NCBI GenBank assembly: GCA_007644065.1
Contig: VJWN01000014.1
Location: 496,001-560,000, forward strand
Source: Margaritispora aquatica
Lineage: Eukaryota > Ascomycota > Leotiomycetes > Helotiales > Discinellaceae
Length of the DNA: 64,000 nucleotides
Direction of reading: 5' to 3'
The position numbers and the translations under genes were made by a program. Position 1 is the stretch's first letter, and each line of letters starts with the position of its first letter. The notes beneath the pieces were generated by a model. The model ran no database searches. It saw only the letters and a program-made list of their open reading frames with translations, and was not told where the DNA came from. Shown here piece by piece: positions 33,773 through 44,230 of the stretch.

Positions 33773-34552
33773 ATGTTGTTCCTCGCCCAAGAAGGGCATC
33801 ATGGCGATGATCCTATCACTCGCTACCCCGTCCCTGTGTCAACATCTTCAACAGCAGCAATACCTACGGTATTCATCACCGAAATTCCATCGGTTCGCTC
33901 CTCATCCACAATAAAAGCTACCACGTCCTCAGAAATGACCAGCTCAACCGCAAGCCAAAATCCTCTCGCGACTCTCCCAGCTTCAATTCCCGCCCCCTCG
34001 TTTAACACGGGAGACGAAGCCACTTCCTTAATCTACTCCTCCATAACGATCGATACAGCACCGCTGCCCTCCAGCTTGTCCCGGATTTTAACAAATGTAC
34101 CATCATCAGGAACAACAACAGCTACAATAGCATCTCTTGCATCCACGAGCGCATCTTCAACACCAAGCAGTACCTCCGCCACCCCAGCCTTTGTCCACGG
34201 TGAAAGCAACGACACATTCTCAACAAGCGCCTGGATCGGATGTGGTGTCGGTGTCAGTGTTGTGCTTCTCCTCATGATCGGCACCTGTTTCCTCGTCAAG
34301 CAAAGGCGACATAAGCGCAGAAATACGGAGCCTCCGATAGAAATGCTTGGAGTTGGACCCGCTCCTGTCACGAAGAATACCAGTAGAAGCGTGTTGAAGC
34401 GTAAATATGACGGAGGGAGAAGCTTTGAGGTTGTGAGGAAGACGACGAGGGGTGGGGGTGGGAATGGATATGGGTATGGGCATGGTAACGGAAATCGGAA
34501 TGAGTATGGGAATGGGAATGGGAATGGGAATTGGGTTGTGGAGTTGGATTAG
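33773..34552 (+). CDS. Ser/Thr-rich single-pass membrane protein, N-terminus uncertain
   Basis: 259 residues in one frame. Residues 20-150 are Ser/Thr/Pro-rich, as in O-mannosylated stalks. A membrane segment follows at 154-175 (WIGCGVGVSVVLLLMIGTCFLV), then a basic stop-transfer KQRRHKRRN and a cytoplasmic tail ending in Gly-Asn-Gly-Tyr repeats. The layout resembles fungal wall-stress sensors (Mid2/WSC type), but no WSC domain is seen. The start MLFLAQEGHHGDD is not a signal peptide, so an upstream exon is probably missing from this model; I could not find one that joins in phase. Real as a gene, function by analogy only. Confidence 0.68.
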   Translation: MLFLAQEGHHGDDPITRYPVPVSTSSTAAIPTVFITEIPSVRSSSTIKATTSSEMTSSTASQNPLATLPASIPAPSFNTGDEATSLIYSSITIDTAPLPSSLSRILTNVPSSGTTTATIASLASTSASSTPSSTSATPAFVHGESNDTFSTSAWIGCGVGVSVVLLLMIGTCFLVKQRRHKRRNTEPPIEMLGVGPAPVTKNTSRSVLKRKYDGGRSFEVVRKTTRGGGGNGYGYGHGNGNRNEYGNGNGNGNWVVELD

Positions 34553-34920
34553 GAAAAAGCATTACTTGGGTGGGACTTTTGGTTGTTTAAGCGAAGAATC
34601 ACAGAAAAGAAAGGCCTTCAGGAAGAGAGATCGCAAAAGCATCAATTTGTTATTAATGCTATGAGCTTGTGCGAATGAGTTGCCTATGAAGACCTTTCGT
34701 TCTGATCTGGAGTCAAGATCGAATTCTCGTGACCACTGAAACGTAAAACCTAGGATCACCACTTCGCAAGACCTCATCTTCCTAACAAGTCATGGAAATC
34801 CAGAGCGGTTGTGCTTCTGCGCATGACAGCTAACTATGCAACATCAGTATCCGCGAGCCCAGATCTAAAACGATAACCCACATCTGCCAGATCTCCCCCA
34901 AACGTAATGGCGCGGTTTTC
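34553..34920. other. Intergenic, no gene seen
   Basis: Convergent spacer between the plus-strand stalk protein and the first W-motif gene. Nothing else visible. Confidence 0.55.
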
Positions 34921-35136
34921 TTAAGCTCGTCTAGCTCCCACACTCTGACGATTTGCAGATGAGAAGTCTGCCTTTCCCAGGTTGGCGAAATTAGTCAGCA
35001 GGAAGAAGCGAATGCTTTCTTGGACCCATTGCGATTTGGTATATTCCATGTTGAAAGCTGGAGCACTGCGTTGCGCGGGCTTATATATCTCAGATCTCAT
35101 GTCCCTGGTTTTGATGGCAGAGGTAGAAGTGGTCAT
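34921..35136 (-). CDS. Small W-motif protein, copy 1 (71 residues)
   Basis: Intact 71-codon frame with an ATG in good context (ACAATGACC). Core at residues 37-65: Trp37 begins WVQESIRFFLLTNFANLG, followed by KADFSSANRQ. Two other minus-strand segments at 35.9 and 37.0 kb carry the same W-V-x-E-S-(I/V) ... A-N ... D-(F/Y) pattern, so the frame is unlikely to be chance. A TATAAA box lies about 150 bp upstream (35287-35292), followed by a CA-rich leader containing AACTAACCC. No signal peptide or membrane segment is visible. I know no family with this motif; function unknown. Confidence 0.5.
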   Translation of the reverse strand: MTTSTSAIKTRDMRSEIYKPAQRSAPAFNMEYTKSQWVQESIRFFLLTNFANLGKADFSSANRQSVGARRA

Positions 35137-35284
35137 TGTGATTTGTTCGCTGGATGGAGATATCGCGTGGCAGAGTCAGATAAGGCTTGAAGTGATCTTT
35201 TGTCTGCGATCTGAAGATTGTTCGTGGGTTGTGTTTAGGGTTAGTTTGGTTTGAAAGATCGAGTGAAATGGATCTGAAGCAGAT

Positions 35285-35293
35285 CTTTATAAA
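35285..35293 (-). promoter_or_regulatory. Probable TATA box of W-motif copy 1
   Basis: TTTATAAAG on the minus strand, then a CA/CT-rich leader that resembles a fungal 5' UTR. Confidence 0.4.
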
Positions 35294-35672
35294 TTCAGAA
35301 CTGGAGTTTATTACCGTTCCAATCCATTGTTAGTTTGCCTAGTATTGTTAAATGCGATTGTGGTAGGGTAAGAATAGGAGTTAAGCAAGCGCTCCCAAAA
35401 GCCTTGCGAAGGGCTCAAAATAAACACCAAAGATTGTTGCCACGCCTTGAGAATCCCGAAATCAAAATTCATGATAAAGAGGTTCGATTGGGAAAGATAG
35501 TGTATGGACAATTTTTTCGCAACAATCGATATCTAAACACATCGCCTTATCGTACAGACGAGCGAGCCTCCACGGTTTCCAGTCATCCCTCGACCAAAAC
35601 CGTACCTCATCTCTCAAATCTCAAATCTCAAACTTACACCGCCCCTCCTCATCCCAATTCCCTCATCAGCCA

Positions 35673-36231
35673 TCAGACCGCCGCAACTCCTTCAACGCTC
35701 CCCTCTCCCTCTCCCTCTCCCTCTCGGAACGTCCTAGAGTCGAAAGCTGCCACAACCACCACAAAGTCAGCGTTCGCACCTCTCGCTCCAAAAACACAAA
35801 ACACAAAACAGGAACAGGACAGGATAGAACAAGATATAAGAAGCATAAATCCCCGTCGCGACCTATTCAGCGGCTGCTTTTCATTAGAAGTGGCAGGAGG
35901 TCTCGTGTGCTGGTGCTGGCGCTGGTGCTCCCTGGCGTGGCGAAGCACAGAGGAGTAATCTGACCTCCTTGTGTTTGCGGCGGCGGTTGATAGGTAGGCG
36001 TGGATGCTCTCTTGAACCCATTGTGCTTTTATCTGCTCTTTCGTAAAGCCTGTAGGCGCGGTTTTACCCTTGGTCTTGCGCGGCTTTGTTGGAACTGTGG
36101 TTAAAGTTGGAGTTGGGAGGGGAGGAGGGGCTTGGAGTCTTGATGGGTGGGTAACTTGTATAGGGGGGTTGGTGAGGGGTGATGAAATGAAAGGTTAGTG
36201 GTGTATTGCTGGGGGCCTGTATTTATTCATG
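35673..36231 (-). pseudogene. W-motif gene copy 2, start lost or first exon not resolved
   Basis: The minus-strand frame is open from about 36198 to 35673 and contains KAQWVQESIHAYL, STAAANTRRSDYSS, clearly related to copies 1 and 3. No ATG exists between the upstream TAA and the motif. The nearest in-frame ATG (36231) is followed 11 codons later by that TAA. The TAA lies within CACTAAC, a string that could be a branch point, so an unresolved 5' exon is possible instead of a lost start. The C-terminal part after the motif is His/Gln- and then Glu/Gly-rich and may not be translated. Confidence 0.4.
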
Positions 36232-36852
36232 GTTAACTTGTCGTGTTGTGTGGATGCCAGTCTGGTTATGGGCTTGTGTTGAGTTTTGGTTCCGGTTTTT
36301 GGTTTGGAATATTGGGGAAGATGGTGACGGAAGTAGGACTTATATGCTGTGAGATTCTGGGCTAGATGGTGACCATCAACAACTCTTTGATTCTTCAGTG
36401 AAGGTCGGACATTTTAGGTTTCTAGTATGTGACATTTCCAAGAAAAAGTCCAGTGATAAGTCATGATTGTTTCGAGGGTATCATGGATGAGTCAGACATA
36501 TGACCTCGAATCAATTGCAGTTGATTCAAAGGGCATCACAGTAAGCAAATATTACCAAGGATAATGATACACGATAGTGTTCACATAGAGCTGTCATAAA
36601 TAGAAGATCGAAGATTGAATGAAGTTTGTAGAAAATATCGATTTGTTGAAGTCACTCCCAACCTGCAGCAGCTAGCAAGTATGATACCATCCTTTGGATC
36701 GTCACTCATGACCGCACATCTCCTCGAATTCCAATACTTAAGATAATCATCCAAGCCATTCAAGCATCAATGTGGGAGACATCAAAGGCAAGAAGGTCTC
36801 TCTGATATCATGTTTCATCCATAAGCAAGTGCTAAGCGAATCAGACCCAGCC

Positions 36853-37341
36853 CTAAAATCGACATGCAAACAAACAATATACATACCTCCTCGCTATCAC
36901 TCTCAAAGACAGAGCCATAACCCTTGAACCACCTCTCATCACCCTCTCAGTGAACCTCTCATTCCCCAAAGCCTTGCCCTGACGATCTGCGTCCTGGAAA
37001 TCCGCTGTGCCCACATTCGCACCTTCAGTCATCATGAATGCCTTCACACTTTCGTTTACCTATTGGGTATGAAGCCGACCAGTACCGAAATTGACCTCTT
37101 TGAGTAGAACTTGACGCCGGAGTGCCTGTTGATTCTTGGCGATACTGGCGTTGACTTCGCGATTGATTGAAGGTACAGCTTTTGTGTTGGCATTGAGTGG
37201 AGTGGCGGAGATCTTTGACCTGTTGTCTGAGATGGCGTTTTCGGAGCTTGCATCGATTCGATCTGTGGCAGATACAGAGTTGCGCAGACTTGATAGAATG
37301 GGTTTAGCTGTTGGGAACAATTTGTGTGATGATGAAGGGTT
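36853..37341 (-). pseudogene. W-motif gene copy 3, Trp codon replaced by TAG
   Basis: One minus-strand frame runs from about 37341 and is closed only by a TAG at the Trp position of the motif; it then continues VNESVKAFMMTEGANVG, TADFQDADRQ to 36853. The stop replaces TGG by a single G-to-A change. No ATG precedes the motif in this frame, though an AACTAACCC leader and a TATA string (37401-37410) resemble those of copy 1. A 40-nt intron ending at the TAG (donor at GAG/GTCAAT) could remove the stop; 40 nt is at the short limit for this genome. I favour a decaying copy. Confidence 0.42.
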
Positions 37342-38075
37342 GATTTGGATTGTGGGTTAGTTGTTGTTAAAACCTTTCAAATTCTTGGTCGCAGCGTCTG
37401 CTTTATATATCTCCCGAGATGAAAACTCGAAACTAACCAGTGCCTTAGAATTGTGAGTATCAATGAGTGCAGATCTCTGTCATAATGCTAGCTTCCAATT
37501 GTGAACTTCGGCATTGTTACACTACCACAATAGTAACTACGTGAAAAGTTGCAATTCACGCAGCAGTCACAGAGTTAGGACTGATTTATTGTAGGAGGCT
37601 GGTTTTTAAGCCTCTACATAGAGAAATGGAAGCTGTGCAACCAGATTGTAGGAGACGAAAGACCATGGCCTAGGTTCCATGATCGACGATGACGAAGAAT
37701 CAACAAAAACGAAGCACGGCAGGACAAATCCACAAAGATGTAAATTTGAATTGGGGACTATACAGAAGACGACAATGCCAATAGCGCCCCAGAGATAAAA
37801 GCCGTGAGATCTTATGCGCTGTCATGGCATTACCAAGATTCGAAGAGGAGGTAAGAAATGGCGATGTGTCCAGGTGTAAAGAAATACATCCAGTTTGCTC
37901 CCAGAATATGGACCGTATGGAAGCATACTGGCTGGAGTTGCTCTGAGGATAGTGACGATATATATCGCCAGAGTAGCTCATCAAGACTGAAATGCACTCT
38001 ATCGAATTTCGCCCCATGATCTATCAACGTCAGGTCATGCCATCAACAACTCCACCACGAATGCAACAACATACC
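37342..38075. other. Intergenic, no gene seen
   Basis: Holds the probable TATA string of W-motif copy 3 (37401-37410) and the 3' side of the coiled-coil gene. No coding signal. Confidence 0.5.
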
Positions 38076-39009
38076 CTAAAAACTCACTCTACACATACAC
38101 GCACTCCCAACACCCCAGTCCTCAGCCCAAGCACAACCGCCCATAAATCCAATGCCCACCGAACCATGATTAGGAGTCGCATGATAAGCCTTGCCCTTCA
38201 TGCCTGTGCTGCCCAGGAACCACCCGACGCTCTGGCGAATCCAGATCCGATGACCCTCCTTAGGTACAGAATCGGTAGATTGTTTGATGGTGTCGTGTTT
38301 CTTCGTGTTAGAACAGGGAATGGGGGCGAGTTGCTCCACGTTCTTGTTTGCTTTCGACTTCGAATGGGTGTTGATCTGGGTCTTGGGATCGCTGTCGGCT
38401 GAGGAAAGAACGTCAATTGACTCGGCACTTATGGAAGAGATGTCAATTGACTTCTCGGTGGTGGAAGAGGAAGAGGAAGACAAAGACGATAGTAGACGAG
38501 AGCGATGTCTCGAGTCCTCGGATGAATCCTCAGATCGGGATGAGCATGGCTGTGCTTGTGGTTGTGGTTGTAATTGAGACTCAGTCACACGATCTCGTTG
38601 TTGCAGAGTTGCATCGCTGCTGGCCGTTGTTAATCTCTGTGCTTGATGATGTATGGCGCAAGCAATGAGAAGTTCCATGCGTCTGATCTCGTTGGTACGC
38701 ATAGTCAAGATGCGTTGATGTATGCTCTTGGTGTTAATCTGTGCTTGTAATCCTCCCTGCTTGATATGATTGCTCAATAAGATCTGCTCGGTATTTCTTA
38801 ATCGAAACGATACATCTAAGTACCTAGGCTTGCTCTGTCTGCTATCTAGATACTCTTGTAGTTTTTCTTGACGAGCGGAAGTTCAATGAACTGCAATACG
38901 GAGGTTCAAAGACGCTACACTATGCTAAGAGAAACACATAAGGAAGTGATGTCTGATGGGATGGTATGTTGATGTCGATGTTGAACTTTCACTTACGCGA
39001 CATGTTCAT
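38076..39009 (-). CDS. Coiled-coil, Ser-rich protein with a possible W-motif
   Basis: Model of 267 residues: exon 1 39009-38997 (MNMS plus one base) and exon 2 38866-38076, with a GT-AG intron (donor GTAAGT) and consistent phase. Residues 5-85 form a long charged amphipathic helix (QKLQEYLDSRQ through LTMRTNEIRRMELL), probably a coiled coil. A poly-Ser stretch follows (about 128-145) and then an acidic linker. Residues 213-222 read WIRQSVGWFL, which resembles the WVQESIRFFL of the small proteins next door; this match is weak. All neighbours with the motif are on the same strand. The family is unknown to me. Confidence 0.55.
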
Positions 39010-39860
39010 CAAGTTGTGCCTTCCGACGACCTTACCCAAGATAGGTAGGTAGATTTGATGACACTGAACCGAGGACTTAGAGCTTCAGAGCTTCGTTTGA
39101 ACTTTCTAGCTACGCATTACCCCTTATTTTGCAAGACCAAAGCGACCTGTTGTGTCTTTGAACGACACTACCAACCGAAGCAATCTTATAAATCTTATAC
39201 AATATCGCCCATTGAGAGTCTCTTTGAGAACTCACTCAGGGTCGTCGGCTTGGGACTGCTAAGAAGGACCCCTGTTGACATTAGGCGAAGGACGAAGGAA
39301 GAACTTTCTGTCAAGTCTTACTCAGTCTTAGGTAGTGATGGCTGAATCAATTTACTTTTTTGCCTTACCTAAGGTAGGTCCTTGGGCAAAGACTCGCCAG
39401 TTGTTGAAGGAGATTGCAAGCGAAAGAGCATTCTATCTACCCAGTCTTCTTGAAGTATGCCGACTACTTTGTCCTCATCATTTCGAATTCAAGCACGCGG
39501 ATAGAATCCATACATGCCCCGGAACGCTTATGTTGCTCCTTTTGAATCAAAAAGCTGGTTAAGAGGATATTTGACATTCACCAAGGCAAAAAGGATCTTT
39601 TAGAACATATGAACACTTAGGAGACCTGCTTGCTCATAGGATGCTACGCACACGAGACAATGACACCACAAAACAGCGCATAAAACAAGTTCAGTCACAT
39701 ACATGAGCGATGTTCACGAAAGCAAGCAAGATTAGGTAAGGTAGCATCCAGAATAAAGTACACGTCTAATTTGTTTTGTAACTCATACAAGCTTGAAGCA
39801 GTCATCTGGACTGCCTACCCATCCCCTCTCCTTTTCGTGTATTTACAAATGAAATTACGT
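39010..39860. other. Intergenic, no gene seen
   Basis: Upstream of the coiled-coil gene and 3' of MIC60. Contains the palindrome TTACCTAAGGTA (39364-39375) and another AGGTAAGGTA string near 39735. Confidence 0.55.
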
Positions 39861-42094
39861 CTACTCCACCCTCAAACTCTGCAGTCTTGCTTCTGTTGCA
39901 ATGACCTACGAACAATTAGTGATTATTTCGTGAGATGTTGGGAAAAAACTTACATCAAGAGCTTGTTGGACTTCCAATACCTTTCTAACCTCACCCAACC
40001 AATCCCGACTCAATGTCTTCGCCCATCCCTGGAGGCCATTCATTTCTCTCGCGGCATTATCGAGATCACCTTCCTCCAAGAAGGTCTCAGTGCGAGTCAA
40101 GATACTCTCAACGTCATTACCAGTAGCCAAGCCCTTCTTCTTGAACATCAGCTTGCTCAAGACATAGCTGGAGGCATGGCTTGCAACACCAGCATCTTCG
40201 GGTAACAAGGAAGCTTTTCGAACTTCAGTTGCAACACGGCGGAAACGATCAATCAGCTGTGATGAGGATGGGATGCCCTTTTGGTAAGCGATTGGGTTGA
40301 TTGAAGCCACTGCAGCGTTTACGACTGGGTCATCTACAGCGATCTCTTTCAAAGCAGCCAGTTCCTTGATGAATGGTCTTGGGATCTGGCTGTTCTCGAG
40401 GTTGGAACGAACAGCCTCAACAGCTACGTGAAGATGTTGGGTCTTCAGGTTGGCATCTAGAACCGAATTCCAGTCCGTAGTAAGCTTTTCTAATTCAGTG
40501 ACAGAATTCGTCAAAGCGGAAAGCTTGCCAAGGCGACCATCACGCTCCTCCTCAACACGGTCCTTAACTTCCTCCATGAACTTGCGCTTCATCTCCACGG
40601 CTTGTTCGAGCAATTGGTTCTGAAGGCGTTGTTCGTTCAATTCATTGGCACGCTCAACCTCGTTCTTCAGCTTCTGCTCATACGATTGCTGGATCTTTTG
40701 TCGCTCATTCTGGTACTCTTCCTGCCATTCTGATTGTTGGTGAGCCATCTCAGCCTCAACTCTTCGCACCAACTCCTTTGCAGCACGGTCGAACGTTTCC
40801 CTCTCAGACAAAATTTTGGCATCAGCATCCTTTTGAGCAGCATCCTTCAACGCCTTGATCTTAGAGCCAACCTTAGCGAGCTCGTTCTTTGCCTTGCTGA
40901 TTGTGGTTGAATATCTTGAGTTGGCATTATCTGCGTTTACAACAGTGATAATGTCGTTGATGATTTTAACCAGATCTTGAACCAAGGGCTCATTTGCGTC
41001 CTTGATCTTGAGAGGGTCGATCCTTGTGACCTCCGGAGGAAACCTTGAAGGTTCGTCTACCTCTGGAGCTGTGAATGAAACTGCCTCCTTCTTGGGACGC
41101 TTAGATGCTGGCTTTGCTGCAATTGCATCGTTCTTAGGGGAGTCCTTAACAATTGGTGTTGGTGCTACCTCTGGTGTTACGGGAGCAGGAACAGGGGCTG
41201 GCGCTGGTGGGTCTGCCTGTTTCTTTACAGCCTCAACGGTTTGGACTTTCTCAGCTTGCTGCGTCTTCTCAGAAGTTAATGCTTCCGCGGGCTTTGGAGT
41301 GTCAGCCTTTGCGTTTGCATGTCTTCCACCAGGTCCGCTTGTTTTGTCCTCAGACACTCTCCAAGAAACACCACTCTGGCTCGGAATCTTTATTGATTCA
41401 CTAGTATCTCGTGGGCGTGAAACTGATTTCTCTGCAATCTTTGGGTATCGCTGTCTGAATTGTCGTTCCTCCAGTGCCAATACCGCTGATTCTCCGAATG
41501 GTACGTACTCCGTGAAGAAATCATGGAACCGGTCCGAATGCTGTGAATACCACACCGATCCACCGAAGCCAAGAGCACCCAAGATCAAAAGTGACGAGAA
41601 GAACTTGCGAGCTAAACGACGAGGTTTTGGGGCCGGAGGAGGGGGAGGCGGACTCGAAGCTGGCGCTGGAGCTGGAGGAATCGTGGAGGCTGCTGGAGGC
41701 GGCGGCGGCGTCAATGGGACGTTCTCAATAGGAATGTCCGAGCCAGTATAAATCTTTGGAATCCGCGCATCAGACAAAGAGGTTGCCACAGGTCCTGGTG
41801 GGAGATCTGAGTTCGTGCTCTCGCTCAAAGAGCCTGGCAGGACAATCGGCTTCGAGTCTGCGATTGAGTCTTTCTTATCTGCAAATCGGCGCTGTCCAGA
41901 CCGTCAGCTTGTAGCTCAATTGACGTTCAATGAAGTAGGTTGGTTTTCTCAATTGAGGATTTGTTGACCAGCTCACTCCAAATTCAACCTGCTCAATTGG
42001 GGCTCTGAAGACTACTCACCAATCCCAGAGGCTGCACACGAGCTGCCTGCCATCTCGTACTGCCCAGCCTGGACACCTTTCCAATTTTCAACAT
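39861..42094 (-). CDS. MIC60: MICOS complex subunit MIC60 (mitofilin)
   Basis: 685 residues from exons 42094-42020, 41891-39954 and 39905-39861. The first exon codes an Arg-rich presequence, MLKIGKVSRLGSTRWQAARV, for mitochondrial import. A Pro/Ala-rich linker precedes one inner-membrane segment, FFSSLLILGALGFGGSVWYS (about residues 120-140). Next come Ala/Pro/Lys-rich spacer and a long coiled coil (about 320-480). The C-terminal mitofilin domain ends LQALD-type then VIATEARLQSLRVE. MIC60 shapes crista junctions and contacts outer-membrane complexes. The last 45-nt exon, missed if the intron at 39953-39906 is read through, restores the conserved ending. Confidence 0.95.
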
Positions 42095-42551
42095 GTTGAC
42101 CGGCGTTGTTGTGTATCCTGGTGGTGAGGAACGCGATCGGGACAAAACTTGGAGTTTCGGCAGACCTCGCAAGCTTCGATCCCGGTCGCCTGCCGCCGCG
42201 AGGCTGAACGATCAAACCAACTTACCAGTAGTTTTATGAATAGTACTCAGAAGTCAGGAATTATGGTAATCAGGTCATTAAAGTGATAATCTAGAAGCAG
42301 ATGAATCAATAATTATGATGCGCTTCATTGCATGTTGAATATGTTCTATTGCGTATCTTACACCAATAGAGAGAACCTGGAACGCCCGCCGTAAACCCTA
42401 AGAAATCCAGGTATTAAAAACATCTCTAGACCACCACCACTCCCTCCCTCATGCTACCACAATTTAACAGTCTCATGCAAATAGAAACATCAAAGTTTCT
42501 TGCTCCGTTTCCCTCGGGTGTATTCAACAATCTAGTAGCTCTCAACACTCC
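42095..42551. other. Intergenic between MIC60 and Rab5
   Basis: MIC60 promoter and Rab5 3' end in tandem orientation. Nothing further seen. Confidence 0.6.
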
Positions 42552-43363
42552 TCAGCATGCACAACCAGCTCCTCCTGCTTGCGTTCCTGATGACTCTGGC
42601 CTGTTGAGCTCGACTCCTCTTCCACCCGTACCTCGTCCTCCTCGTGGTCCAGCTTGTTCAAGCGGTAACTTCTTCGCAATAGATGTGAAGAGCTCCCGAA
42701 CATTTTCCGATGTCTTTGCAGAAGTTTCGAAGAATAGAAGACCAGATTCCTGAGCATATGCTTCGGCATCCGCTGTACTGATGGCCCGCTTATCTGGCTG
42801 GGCAGTAACAAGATCCAGTTTGTTTCCAGCCAGAGCTATGATGATGTTCTCGTTGGCCTGTCTCTGTAGCTCCTTCACCCAGGATTTCGCCTTATCCAAT
42901 GATGACTATCTATACGTTAGGAATGCCCCCAACAGAATCCGAAATACTTACAGCCTGTGTAATATCATAGACAACAACCGCACAATTCGCATTTCGATAG
43001 TACATGGGTGCGAGTGACTTATAACGTTCTTGACCAGCAGTATCCCAGATCTCGAATTTGACTGTCGTGTTGTCGTCTAAAGAGATGGTTTGTGTAAGGA
43101 AGGCTGCGCCGATAGTGGACTCTCGGAAATCATCGAATTGGTCCTGTTGAATGGTTAGAAGCTGTCATGGCCCTTTCAAGATAAACAACTTGCCTTGACG
43201 AATCGTAATACCAAGGAACTCTGTTTCCAAGTTAGCAAGCCTGACTTCAACTAGGCGGGTCGCATACCTTTCCAACTGCTGATTCTCCTAACAGTACCAA
43301 CTTGAACTGTGCGAAACGGTTATTCGATCCTCCACGGGATCCAGCAGGGCCTCGGTTTGCCAT
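42552..43363 (-). CDS. Rab5-family GTPase (Vps21/Ypt5-like)
   Basis: 222 residues from exons 43363-43268, 43220-43194, 43143-42952 and 42905-42552, each a multiple of three. G boxes are complete: P-loop GESAVGKSS, switch I with [25 protein letters not shown] and ETSAKT. The effector segment [11 protein letters not shown] is typical of Rab5. The C-terminus GAGCAC gives the two-cysteine prenylation site. Rab5 GTPases control early-endosome fusion and traffic to the vacuole. Intron 2 (43193-43144) begins with GC instead of GT (CAAG/GCAAGT), a GC-AG intron. Confidence 0.95.
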
Positions 43364-44230
43364 ATTGAAGGAAGAGAAAGGGTGACTTGTCGCAGATTGT
43401 GGGAAAGTGTGTAGAATCTAGAGTTCCCTAAGTTTGTTCGCGGGTTGGTTGAGGTAAATGGCAAGTTGGTAGCTCGTAAGGTAAAGGGTACGGTGCTGCC
43501 TCACTGAGGTGTGAGTGCGAGTGCGAGTCTGGGGATGGACTGGAAGGCAACGGCAACTAGAATCCACACGTGATATGAAGCCCAAGCCACACTGCGTAAT
43601 CCGGCAGGCGATAAATAAACCAAACCGTTGACTTGAAATAACAATAAGGTAAGGTAAGATAAGATATTTCGTTATAAGGACATCAATTCATATTTGATAC
43701 TTTTACTTTGATATGGCATAGAATAGTAGAAGGTAAGACGAATGAGGGCCTATGCATGTTATCTCTGTTCCACCTTAACGAAGTTCACACCGGTCACTCA
43801 TACGGCATACATCAAGCTCAGCCTTTTTAACAATACTCAGTACTTATTTAATAATAACTCAGTACCGGCGTCTACTACCTATGAACGAACGAAAACTCCT
43901 CTATGCTGCCCATATTGATATTCAAAATAAGGTAAGGTTGGGTTAAATGTTCACCAGTCTAATCAGGACCTGCTGCACCTTATTAAAAGCCAAGATTTGA
44001 TGTTCAACCAAAAGCCAAAACCCGTCATCGGTTTTTGATAAACTCAGCCGCGTCTCCACTAAATTTACTCCCCTGACCTGGATACATCACCACAAGGCTT
44101 CACCAACTGGATTTCACATTAACTATTGTACAGTAACTTCATAACACGTCGCTTTCTCACTCACCATTTTTCGAGATCTGCAGAATTATCAACAACAATT
44201 CCCTTGACAGTCTGCGTTGCAGGTTCCGCC
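43364..44230. other. Divergent promoter region between Rab5 and Sac1
   Basis: Bidirectional spacer holding both promoters. Contains repeated AATAAGGTAAGG strings near 43642 and 43929. An in-frame ATG at 44126 upstream of Sac1 was not chosen because the conserved N-terminus begins at 44231. Confidence 0.6.

Noticed and set aside
35311..35511. AWQQSLVFIL as another W-motif copy
   Set aside because: Spacing between Trp and Ser differs by one residue and no downstream A-N or D-F positions match.
36853..37360. Plus-strand 74-codon frame at 37136-37360
   Set aside because: It is opposite W-motif copy 3 and has no domain-like pattern of its own.
44126..44230. Upstream in-frame ATG for Sac1
   Set aside because: The extension lacks conservation-like features, and MSSLPFRDINVHAS at 44231 is the expected family start.
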